64,000 nucleotides of DNA, from the NCBI GenBank assembly GCA_044225555.1, contig JBGAIM010000022.1, positions 11,240-75,239 of the forward strand. Reading direction: 5' to 3'. Of this stretch, positions 26,996 to 34,585 are shown piece by piece. The notes beneath the pieces are model-generated. The model worked only from the letters and a program-made list of their open reading frames with translations. It was not told where the DNA came from and searched no databases. Position 1 is the stretch's first letter. Each line of letters starts with the position of its first letter. Origin of the DNA: JADLHS01 sp044225555 (GTDB lineage: Bacteria; Verrucomicrobiota; Verrucomicrobiia; Limisphaerales; JADLHS01). The translations under genes and the position numbers were made by a program.

Positions 26996-27301
26996 TTACA
27001 ACCCGGCAACCGAGGGATTTGTTTCAGAAATCCGTGTGCCGGCGGTCATCTGGGCCTTGACGAATTGCTCAGTGGCCAGCGTGTCCTGGACTTTGTCCAA
27101 AACTCCATAGAGGGCAACTGCCTCATTGGCCGCCTGATACGAAAGGCACAGCGCGGTCAGCGAAAGGATAAACGTTCCCACCTTCAAAAAAGTGGACGGA
27201 CGGCGGGAAGCGCGAATCACGGGACCCGCAGCGGTATTCAGGTCAGAATTGGTGTTCATTTCAGTGTTTGCTTTCAGGTTGTTAATGTTGTTGTGCGTCA
27301 T
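26996..27301 (-). CDS. Small single-span membrane protein
   Basis: Up to 101 residues; an internal ATG at 27259 would give 87. One membrane span at about residues 40-58 (FLKVGTFILSLTALCLSYQA), followed by a short outer part (YGVLDKVQDTLATEQFVKAQ). Not recognised. It is followed closely by another small gene and then by the ECF sigma operon, so it could belong to that stress-response unit. Confidence 0.5.
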   Translation of the reverse strand: MTHNNINNLKANTEMNTNSDLNTAAGPVIRASRRPSTFLKVGTFILSLTALCLSYQAANEAVALYGVLDKVQDTLATEQFVKAQMTAGTRISETNPSVAGL

Positions 27302-27492
27302 CGTGTGTAATTACTCACGAGACTGTTCTTTGTTTCAGAAAACTTTTTGTCGGCGGAAACAAATTCCGCATCAGCGGGAAATCTGAAGCACCAGCGAGTA
27401 TGGAAGTCTCCCTCGAGTCATGCCAATAGCACCAAAGTGCTACTGCCGTCCGTCGCCGAATGCGCGAAGGCTGCGGCTTTCGCGCGACACCA

Positions 27493-28521
27493 TCATGGAA
27501 CGATCACGGTTCGCACGTCATCGCTGAATTGCTCCAACCGGTTTAGTGTGTCATTGATCGCAGTTGCGTCCAGCGGCACCGTGTGCGTGACGGCGTTGGC
27601 GAGGTCAAGTTTTCGCCGGCACGCAAAATCCAGCAACTCGGGCAACTCGGATGCGAGATGATCCGATACTCCGATGATCTCCGCTTCCTTGTTGATGACT
27701 TCGTGATAAGGCGTGACCGGAAAACTTTTTTCTGTGATGCCGACAAGCGCCGCACGACCTTTGATGGCCAATGCCCGAACCGACTGCTGCATCGTGGTCG
27801 GAAGGCCGATGAGTTCGAGCGAAACATCCGCGCCCTTGCCGGCGGTCAGTTCCTGGATCGCCGCCACGGGATTCCTTTCCGCCGCGTTTACGGGAACCGC
27901 CCCCAGACTTGCCGCCAGTTCGAGTTTGCGCGGGTTGATGTCCACCGCAAACACCGGCCCCGCGCCCAGCGCCCGAGCGAGTTGGAGGGCGGAAATTCCC
28001 AGACCGCCGACGCCAAAAACCGCCACACTCTCCCCCGGCTGCAATCGCGCCTTGCGCAACGCGTGCAAGGAAGTCGCGGATGAGCACATCATGATTGCAC
28101 CCTGCGCAAAGGAAATTTCGTCCGGCAACGTGAACACGCTGCGCGCCGGCATCAGTATGAACTCCGCGTAGCCGCCATCGCGATGCTTGCCGATCATTTG
28201 GGCCGTGCGACAGAACTGTTCATTTCCCGCGCGACACCAATCGCAATCGCCACACGTCGCCAGATAGTGGAGACAGACGCGGTCCCCGGGCTTCACGTCT
28301 TTTACTTCGCCACCAACCTGCTCCACCACTCCGGCAACCTCATGGCCCAGCGTCATCGGCAATGGTTCGACGCTTGAAATGCCGGCGCGATAATGTGCAT
28401 CTGAATGACAGATGCCCGCCGCCTTCACTCGCACCAGCACATCGCCCGCGCCGGGCGTGGGGACCGGCACTTCGTGCAGCTCCAATGACTGCCCGGGTTT
28501 GACCAAGCGAACGGCTTTCAT
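27493..28521 (-). CDS. Zinc-dependent alcohol dehydrogenase
   Basis: 342 residues, usual length for medium-chain dehydrogenases. The catalytic zinc site is CHSDAHYRAG with the following GHEVAG; the structural zinc lobe is CGDCDWCRAGNEQFC. The NAD-binding fold has VFGVGGLGISALQLARALG. It oxidises a primary alcohol or reduces an aldehyde in the cytoplasm. It stands alone, about 110 bases from the rhodanese gene on the same strand, with a terminator between them. Confidence 0.92.
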   Translation of the reverse strand: MKAVRLVKPGQSLELHEVPVPTPGAGDVLVRVKAAGICHSDAHYRAGISSVEPLPMTLGHEVAGVVEQVGGEVKDVKPGDRVCLHYLATCGDCDWCRAGNEQFCRTAQMIGKHRDGGYAEFILMPARSVFTLPDEISFAQGAIMMCSSATSLHALRKARLQPGESVAVFGVGGLGISALQLARALGAGPVFAVDINPRKLELAASLGAVPVNAAERNPVAAIQELTAGKGADVSLELIGLPTTMQQSVRALAIKGRAALVGITEKSFPVTPYHEVINKEAEIIGVSDHLASELPELLDFACRRKLDLANAVTHTVPLDATAINDTLNRLEQFSDDVRTVIVP

Positions 28522-28570
28522 ACTGCGGGAGGATGATCTTCGCGATTTGGCATCGCCAGAAATAATTGGA

Positions 28571-28613
28571 GGTCAAAAAGGAAAAGGCGACTCACGCCAC
28601 GGCATGAGTCGCC
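28571..28613 (-). terminator. Intrinsic terminator after the rhodanese gene
   Basis: 9-bp perfect stem GGCGACTCA (28586-28594) with TGAGTCGCC (28605-28613), 10-base loop, then a T-rich tract (TTTTCCTTTTT) on the minus strand down to 28574. It begins 20 bases past the rhodanese stop. Confidence 0.9.
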
Positions 28614-28632
28614 AATAGTCTGCAAGACGGCT

Positions 28633-29016
28633 TCAGTTCGTTTCCGTCTTCTCGCCGGCTTCCTTCCAGCCCGCGATTCCAGCGGACATGTGCTTCACAT
28701 TCTTGTAGCCCAACTTGGCTGCGGCTTCGGCGGCTTCCTTGTAGGCTTTGCACTTGGGATTGCCGCAGTAAGCGATGATCAGCGCGTTCTTGTCCGCGGG
28801 CAACGCGCTGGCCAGCTTGCCCGAGATGGCTTCGTAATTCAAAGCACCGGGCACGTGCCCTTTCTGGTAGGACTCCGAACCGTTCACATCAATGATCACG
28901 GCTTTCTTGGTTTCCGTAAGGGCTTTGACTTCCTTGACGCTGATGTCCGGGAATTCAGCGGCAAAGACCGACACCGTGACGAGCACGGCAGCTAGGGAGG
29001 CGATGAGTTTCTTCAT
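28633..29016 (-). CDS. Periplasmic rhodanese-like protein
   Basis: 127 residues, with a signal peptide (MKKLIASLAAVLVTVSVFAA). Single rhodanese domain: AVIIDVNGSESYQKGHVPGA (CH2A-type region) and the active loop AYCGNPKCKAY, with the catalytic Cys first. It could transfer sulfur or bind metal or selenium in the periplasm. The first Asp-x-Arg motif is altered to DVNG. It is a single gene with its own terminator. Confidence 0.85.
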   Translation of the reverse strand: MKKLIASLAAVLVTVSVFAAEFPDISVKEVKALTETKKAVIIDVNGSESYQKGHVPGALNYEAISGKLASALPADKNALIIAYCGNPKCKAYKEAAEAAAKLGYKNVKHMSAGIAGWKEAGEKTETN

Positions 29017-29118
29017 GTTATTTGTTTTTGTTCAGTTTCTGGCGTTTGACACCAATCGAGACGCCACAATTATATTTCATATTCAAAGACAGTCAGCCTT
29101 AAATTCAGTTCAAAATCT

Positions 29119-29925
29119 TCACTGCTCGGTGTCGGCCCGCTCGAAAACCTGGAGAATCTTGTTGAAGGCATTGCGAATCTGGCTGTAGTCGGTGACATCC
29201 ACGGTAAACCGGCCATCCTTGTTCGACCGGGAAAAGGCATGTCCATCAGCAAACAGGATCGTGGCGGATTTTTGCCGATGATGCGTGCGCGGTTTGACAT
29301 TGAAGACTGCCAGGTCATCGGGACACAGGAACAAGGTATCAATAACCAAGGCGCGAATGGCCAGGCCGTTGCGATTTTCGCCCAAACTGTCCAACCGTGG
29401 CGCCGTGAGCGATAAGGTGCTGCCCGGCGCATCGAACAAGAGCGTGTTACCGGCGTGACGGTAATAATAACTGCCTTGCGATTGATAAGTGCCCACCTTT
29501 GCAAGTTCGGCTTCGGTGTCGAGTGGTTGATCCGTGCTGGGACAGAAGAGGACTTTGGGCTGCGCCGCCAGATGATGTTGCAGCAACAAACCGAGGCCCA
29601 CCGGTGCGCCAGTCTGCAACGACAACAAGCTCGTCGGCGCGCCGGTGGACGGATAGAAATTGGACGGATTGGTGAATGGTGGCGCCTTTGGGCCAAACGG
29701 AATCCGCCCGTCGTTGTCCTGTGAATAAACCTGAATCGCAATGCCCATCTGCCGCAGGTTCGACAGGCAGACGGTCCGTCGCCCCTTCTCGCGGGCTGAC
29801 GCAAGTGCCGGCAGCAGCAGGGCCGCGAGGACGCCAATGATGGCGATGACGACGAGCAATTCGATCAACGTGAACGCACGATGATCGGCCGTCGCCTGAC
29901 CCGGTTTGGCCGGTCGGATGGACAT
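29119..29925 (-). CDS. Prepilin-like secreted protein
   Basis: 268 residues. Leader MSIRPAKPGQATADHRA then FTLIELLVVIAIIGVLAALL. The globular part has REKGRRTVCLSNLRQMGIAI and VLFCPSTDQ. Near the end, HHRQKSATILFADGH is an H-X10-DG variant of the family motif. It is the third gene of a set: start ten bases after the stop of a FYR-type surface protein, which itself follows a paralogous PEP-CTERM protein. This genomic pairing suggests the prepilin helps export or display its partners, but that is inference. Confidence 0.85.
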   Translation of the reverse strand: MSIRPAKPGQATADHRAFTLIELLVVIAIIGVLAALLLPALASAREKGRRTVCLSNLRQMGIAIQVYSQDNDGRIPFGPKAPPFTNPSNFYPSTGAPTSLLSLQTGAPVGLGLLLQHHLAAQPKVLFCPSTDQPLDTEAELAKVGTYQSQGSYYYRHAGNTLLFDAPGSTLSLTAPRLDSLGENRNGLAIRALVIDTLFLCPDDLAVFNVKPRTHHRQKSATILFADGHAFSRSNKDGRFTVDVTDYSQIRNAFNKILQVFERADTEQ

Positions 29926-29934
29926 GAGTTGCCG

Positions 29935-30915
29935 CTACGGCACCAGCCGCGCTTGGTAGAAACGCTGGTCGAAGTCCGCGTTGGTGTCAACCAAGGGAAT
30001 CGTGCCCGTCAGGTTGGTAACGGTCATCAATCTCGACCATTCGTTGGCAGGCAGTGTGGTGTTTGTGCTGGTGAGAATTTCCACGGCCATGCCCGGTTCA
30101 CTTTGCAGGTTGAATTGAAACTGTCCGTTTGCCCGGGCTGGATTCAAGAAAACTGGTGCCAGCAGGGAATTCAGCCGGACGTTGTCAATGTCCCAGTAGC
30201 CCTCGTCCGACAAATCAGCCGTGGAAAGCAGGAAGATGCCGATGGGCTGTCCGGCCCAGGCGTCCTCAAGCCGCACCGTCGGCACATCCACAAAGAAGTC
30301 GAGCAGGTGCGTGCTGTTGGTGAAGACCTCAAGCGAATTGGTGATGGAGACCGCGGCCACGGTGACGCGATTGCTGTTGGCATCCCGAAAATACAAGCTG
30401 AAGTTCACGGTTGATCCCGGCGTAACTCCGCCTCCACTGCCCTTCCCACCAACCAGCAGACCGACTGAAAGGCGGTACGCTTTTCCCACTTCAAACCGCG
30501 CGTCAAACGCATGCGTCGGAGTCGCGTCGTTCCAGTCCACCGAATCGTAATCCTGAAACACCCCGACCTCCGGTTGCGCAAAGAGCCACGCCGCCTGATT
30601 GCTGTGGCAATTGTCAATATGATCGAAATTTCCCGCAGCAGTATTCTTGAAAATGCCGATCAACGTGGACCAATCGCCCGAGGTATTCGTGTCCCACCAA
30701 CCCGGTTGCGGGGTTCGTTGCCAGTTATCAATGTTGAGGCTGACAAAAAACGTGGCGGGGGTTTCGAACGAGCCGTTCGGGACAGGAATCTCTGCAGCCC
30801 TACCTGAGCCTCCCAACAACAGCGATACGCACAACAAGGCGTACAGCTGCACCCGCAGACTCAACCACAACAACAAAGCTGGAGCGTGCGTGGAGTCTCG
30901 TTTTAAGTTCGGCAT
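29935..30915 (-). CDS. Secreted surface protein, FYR-type C-terminus, paralogue of the next gene
   Basis: 326 residues, signal peptide ending near SGRAAE. The domain at 40-255 opens with IPVPNGSFETP and includes VGVFQDYDS, FDARFEVGKAYRLSVG, LEDAWAGQPIGIFLL and GYWDIDNVRL. All of these have counterparts in the adjacent upstream gene, so the two are tandem duplicates. The fold looks like a galactose-binding jelly roll, but no family is certain. The last 65 residues are the FYR-type module (PANEWSRLMTV ... QRFYQARLVP) where the neighbour has a PEP-CTERM signal. Confidence 0.75.
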   Translation of the reverse strand: MPNLKRDSTHAPALLLWLSLRVQLYALLCVSLLLGGSGRAAEIPVPNGSFETPATFFVSLNIDNWQRTPQPGWWDTNTSGDWSTLIGIFKNTAAGNFDHIDNCHSNQAAWLFAQPEVGVFQDYDSVDWNDATPTHAFDARFEVGKAYRLSVGLLVGGKGSGGGVTPGSTVNFSLYFRDANSNRVTVAAVSITNSLEVFTNSTHLLDFFVDVPTVRLEDAWAGQPIGIFLLSTADLSDEGYWDIDNVRLNSLLAPVFLNPARANGQFQFNLQSEPGMAVEILTSTNTTLPANEWSRLMTVTNLTGTIPLVDTNADFDQRFYQARLVP

Positions 30916-30928
30916 GGCACAGCGGGAT

Positions 30929-31756
30929 TCAACGCCCGCGACGTGAACGCACCAGTGCCAATCCGCCCAGTCCCAATCCCAGCAATGCCAGTGAAGTTGG
31001 TTCGGGAACGGCCGTCAAACGGACGTTGTCGAAGTCCCAGTTCGCAAATGAAGTCATTTCAATGGGAATCGTGGATTCCAACTGGATGCCAATGTGCTTT
31101 CCCGCCCAGGCATCACCAGCCTGCACGGCTGAAATGTTCACCTGATAATCAATCAGGTTTGGATTCGCCACCGTCGGAAAAGCCGCCGAGCTATAGGTCA
31201 CCACTGTCGAGCCAACCTTCACTTTATTATCCAAATTATCCCGATAGTAGAGACTCAGTTCCAATGTGGAGCCGGTGGGAATGGGGCCGAAGCTGCTCTT
31301 GGCATACACACCGATGGTCATGTTGTACGCTTTGCCGATTTCAAAAGTTGCATTGAAGTCATGCGTCGGCGACGTGCTGTAATCCTGGAACAAGGTGACC
31401 TGCGGCACCATCAAGATGTAACCCGCCTGCGCTCCAGTGACATTGGCGTAGGGGTTCGGGTTGTACACCGAGACATTGACGAAACCACCGGCCGTACCGG
31501 ACCAGGGAATTCCATAACTCCCGAACGCCGGCGTGTAGAACGCCGGCTCGGCAATCTTCTGCCACGCATCAAGGTTCGGGTTGGTGTCGAACGGAAACCC
31601 GGAAGCGGACTGTGACTCAAACGAGTAGTTCGGAACGGAGAACGGCTGGGCTTGCAGCGTGGTTGTCCCGGCAGCAAGCGAAAGCGCACTTACTGCCATC
31701 ACGGCCAGGGAAGGATTGGAAGGAAGGAATGCGACAGAGAACGTACGAACTTTCAT
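30929..31756 (-). CDS. PEP-CTERM surface protein, paralogue of the adjacent gene
   Basis: 275 residues from the ATG at 31756, signal peptide ending near TLQAQ. Matching landmarks with its neighbour are FSVPNYSFESQ, VTLFQDYSTS, FNATFEIGKAYNMTIGV, GDAWAGKHIGIQLES and NWDFDNVRL. The end, VPEPTSLALLGLGLGGLALV plus RSRRGR, is a PEP-CTERM anchor. It is the first gene of the three-gene unit; the next start is 14 bases on. Confidence 0.85.
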   Translation of the reverse strand: MKVRTFSVAFLPSNPSLAVMAVSALSLAAGTTTLQAQPFSVPNYSFESQSASGFPFDTNPNLDAWQKIAEPAFYTPAFGSYGIPWSGTAGGFVNVSVYNPNPYANVTGAQAGYILMVPQVTLFQDYSTSPTHDFNATFEIGKAYNMTIGVYAKSSFGPIPTGSTLELSLYYRDNLDNKVKVGSTVVTYSSAAFPTVANPNLIDYQVNISAVQAGDAWAGKHIGIQLESTIPIEMTSFANWDFDNVRLTAVPEPTSLALLGLGLGGLALVRSRRGR

Positions 31757-32046
31757 AATTACAACGTTGTTACTTAGGTTAGGGCTGATTTCGACAAAGT
31801 AGCCGCACGTCTCCACGAACTTACGTACTGTCGGAAAGCAACACGGCGAATATGTTGCCTGCAATTGACGGAACTTCAACTCCCATATTCAATCGCGCCT
31901 GTGCGTAATCAAACGGATGGAGAAAACTCCGCTGCGATTTTTCTTGGCCCCCAAATTATCAAAGAGCGACTATTTCTTACGGGCAGGGAAAACAACAGTT
32001 GCCCCGTCCTAGTTGACCTCATCGTCCAAAAATTTTTGCCCACTAC
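31757..32046. other. Divergent intergenic region
   Basis: 290 bases between the minus-strand three-gene unit and the plus-strand lipoprotein. It is more AT-rich than its surroundings, as expected for promoters. I see no repeat, terminator or gene. Confidence 0.4.
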
Positions 32047-32574
32047 ATGAACCTCAACGTCGCACTTGGTTGGCGCTCCGTTCTCAGCCTGGCACTGAAG
32101 ATCTCCGTGCCGGCCGCCGCCTTTCGCCAACGCGAAGAATCACCACTTCACCACCGGCTCAATCTCCCGTTCCTGCTCGCGTATCTGACTGGTGTGGCCA
32201 TGTTTCTCAGCGGCTGTTCGAAGCGCGAACTGCCTCTCTACGCAAAGGCCCAGGTGGCTTTCAATACCACCGTAACCAACAGCCCCGGCTGGCGACGCAC
32301 CCTCGAAACCTCCGTGAACGTCTATGATGACGATTGGAAAAAATGGCAGGGCCGGGCCGAGATTGAATTCACGAACGCGGCCGGCGGCGTTCAGACGACC
32401 AACCTGCCATTCCGCTTCACCGTCACCCAGTCGGAGGGCAAGACCAACGTAGGTTGCTACCTGGACACCGAGCAGATTATCGCCGTGCGGCGGGTTCTGG
32501 ATGAATTTATCCAAGGCGAAACGCCCCAGCAATTTAACGAAAGGCTTCAGCGCGCCAGGACCGGAGCGAAATAA
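32047..32574 (+). CDS. Hypothetical lipoprotein
   Basis: Up to 175 residues. A hydrophobic stretch (LPFLLAYLTGVAMFLSGC) ends in lipobox LSGC at about residue 57. The true start is therefore probably downstream of 32047, with no ATG that gives a short n-region except at MFLSGC itself. The mature part is hydrophilic, with NVYDDDWKKWQGRAEIEFTN and QTTNLPFRFTVTQSEGK. No family recognised. It lies 32 bases before the tRNA gene. Confidence 0.6.
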   Translation: MNLNVALGWRSVLSLALKISVPAAAFRQREESPLHHRLNLPFLLAYLTGVAMFLSGCSKRELPLYAKAQVAFNTTVTNSPGWRRTLETSVNVYDDDWKKWQGRAEIEFTNAAGGVQTTNLPFRFTVTQSEGKTNVGCYLDTEQIIAVRRVLDEFIQGETPQQFNERLQRARTGAK

Positions 32575-32606
32575 ACCTCGTACGCACGACATGTTGACTC
32601 GCGGCA

Positions 32607-32683
<77 letters not shown>

Positions 32684-32689
32684 ATTTCC

Positions 32690-32724
32690 GGCCCTGAGAC
32701 TCACGTTTCAGGGCCGTTTTTATT
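32690..32724 (+). terminator. Intrinsic terminator after the initiator tRNA
   Basis: Stem GGCCCTGA (32690-32697) with TCAGGGCC (32708-32715), 10-base loop, then GTTTTTATT. It lies seven bases past the tRNA 3' end. Confidence 0.93.
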
Positions 32725-33202
32725 GGTCAAAATGCGCTCTACCAGTTTTCAGCCCCCTTCCCTGCAACTTGGCGAACTTCCTGAAAAACGCCGAACAAAA
32801 ACCAACACAACCACCAACACAAAAAAGCCATCTTTCGTGAACCCTCGCCGCGATGTGTTGCCTGCTTCGACTGAGTCAAGCCGCTTATCAAGATTTGGCG
32901 GGAGATTCTCACCGATCATTGACACCGTTCTTGTCCGTATCCACGGAACCCTCCGACCGTGGCGATGGACAGCGACCAACTGCCCGCCACCGCGCCGCTC
33001 GCCGCAAATTGCAATAGCCGCGCAGCATACGGTAGCAGTCGTAATCCCTCCGGCCCATTTTCTGCGAATCGCTGCGGTGACAGGTAAACGCGGCAGCGTA
33101 ATCCAGCACACAACCTTGACACTGTGCTGAATCGGCAAATAATCGCCGCGAAACCAATCACTCCTGATCCGGGGCGCACCCCAACAATCCATTTCTTGTG
33201 TT
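32725..33202. other. Gene-free stretch
   Basis: 478 bases between the tRNA terminator and the next gene. Open frames of 60-220 codons on the minus strand are Arg/Trp/Cys-rich and look non-coding. I see nothing I can support here beyond the promoter expected for the gene at 33203. Confidence 0.4.
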
Positions 33203-34063
33203 ATGTCGAAGGTCGCCAATTCGTTCTCCCTGTTCTCCCTCCGACAGCGTCTGCGTCGCGCAATCAATTCTCCTGCTGGCGGCAGGTCCCGATCAGCCCT
33301 AACGGTTGGCTTCTGGCCCGCAATTCTTCTGGGCACCCTCTCGCTCCCTGATATCGGCGCGGCTGCCACCGTGCGGATTCGGCTGGAAACGACCGACCTC
33401 AATTCTAATGTCGTTTCCACCGTGAACGTGGGAGAGCAGTTCCTGCTGCGCGGCTACGTGACAGACCTGCGGGCCAATGCCCAGGGCCTCTTCGCATCTT
33501 ATCTCAATGTGGATTATGCGCCGGGATCGTCGGTGACCGTCAATGGCGCCGTGACCTTTATCGCCCCGTTCACGAATGGGACGTCGGCCAACACCACCAA
33601 CGCTGGCTCAGTTCAAGGACTCGGCTCATTCGCGGGCTTTACTCCGACGGGAGCAGGCGAAAAGCCGCAATTCAACGTGCGGTTTCGGGCCAGCGCGCCC
33701 GGCACAGTGACCTTCACCGGCAGTCCGGTCGCAGGCGCTGCTTACTATGTTCTGTTATTCGGGGTGAACGATCCTGTTCCCACCAATGAACTCCAGTTTA
33801 TAAATACAACGGTGGTGGTTAACGGGACCGCCGTTCCGCGGCTCAGGATCAGCCGGATCGAAGTTCGCACGAACGGTGCGCACCTCACTTTTTCGGGCCC
33901 GCTGAATACGACGATTCAGCTGCAAAGCGTCACCAACCTGACGAATACCGTATGGCAAAATCTCGGTGGCCCGGTACTGCTCGGGAGCGAAGGGACGGCG
34001 GGATTTATTGATTCCACCGCAACGAATCATCCGGTTCGCTTTTACCGGGCCTACCAGCCGTGA
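33203..34063 (+). CDS. Secreted cohesin-like protein with FYR-type C-terminus
   Basis: 286 residues; long basic n-region and hydrophobic span (LTVGFWPAILLGTLSL), cleavage near IGAAA. Residues 55-210 are a beta-sandwich (RIRLETTDLNSNVVSTVNVG, then YVTDLRANAQGLFASYLNVD) resembling cohesin-type adhesion domains; no dockerin is seen here. The C-terminus is the shared module (QLQSVTNLTNTVWQNLG ... RFYRAYQP). Single gene on the plus strand. Confidence 0.65.
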   Translation: MSKVANSFSLFSLRQRLRRAINSPAGGRSRSALTVGFWPAILLGTLSLPDIGAAATVRIRLETTDLNSNVVSTVNVGEQFLLRGYVTDLRANAQGLFASYLNVDYAPGSSVTVNGAVTFIAPFTNGTSANTTNAGSVQGLGSFAGFTPTGAGEKPQFNVRFRASAPGTVTFTGSPVAGAAYYVLLFGVNDPVPTNELQFINTTVVVNGTAVPRLRISRIEVRTNGAHLTFSGPLNTTIQLQSVTNLTNTVWQNLGGPVLLGSEGTAGFIDSTATNHPVRFYRAYQP

Positions 34064-34318
34064 ATGGATCCGGGCAGTGCCTTGGTTGTCACCTTGCCCT
34101 GTTGTAACCTCAGTTGGTCCACCAGCAGCAGCGAGGTCGCGGCGTCTATCCGCGTCAGCCGATTAATCATCGCTATTCGATGCCGCGTTTGCTGCTTCTC
34201 GTGCCCATCCAACTAGGTGATGAGCCCCGTCAGAAATTTGAAGTTCGCCTCGGTCAGCCCGTCGATGTGCCCCACAATTTCCGGCGATACTGTAATCGAT
34301 CTGGCATTTTTTCTCATG
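34064..34318 (-). pseudogene. Possible broken ORF with one in-frame stop
   Basis: On the minus strand, from the ATG at 34318, the reading MRKNARSITVSPEIVGHIDG then LTEANFKFLTGLIT looks like real protein. A TAG codon interrupts it at about 34214-34216. The same frame continues convincingly (HRIAMINRLTRIDAATSLLL, then VDQLRLQQGKVTTKAL) up to the end of the neighbouring gene. I do not recognise a family; the composition is helical. It may be a decayed gene or a coincidence. Confidence 0.3.
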
Positions 34319-34585
34319 CCTGGCCTCATCGCACACAGGGCCACTCCTTGTCACGAATCAGGCATGCCACTTTGCCTCCTCCCACTCTGGAAGTTGGCGC
34401 TGAGCATAAGCACCGGATCATTGTCGCGGCCTTTTCCCGTGACCAGAGGCAAACCTGAGCCGAAAGAGGTCTGCACGCAGTCGCACCTCATCGATAAGGC
34501 TGGAACATGGTGATCTGCAATTTTTCTATTGCGTGGTTCAGCATATTCCCTGAGCATCATTCGCGTAACCCTCAGAACGGCACCC
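34319..34585. other. Upstream region of the cytochrome-ankyrin gene
   Basis: 267 bases with no supported gene; with the broken ORF above it makes about 520 bases without an intact gene. It should hold the promoter of the gene at 34586. Confidence 0.35.

Noticed and set aside
32749..33420. 223-codon open frame on the minus strand
   Set aside because: Arg-, Trp- and Cys-rich sequence without motifs; overlaps the start of a convincing plus-strand gene and looks like antisense noise in GC-rich DNA.
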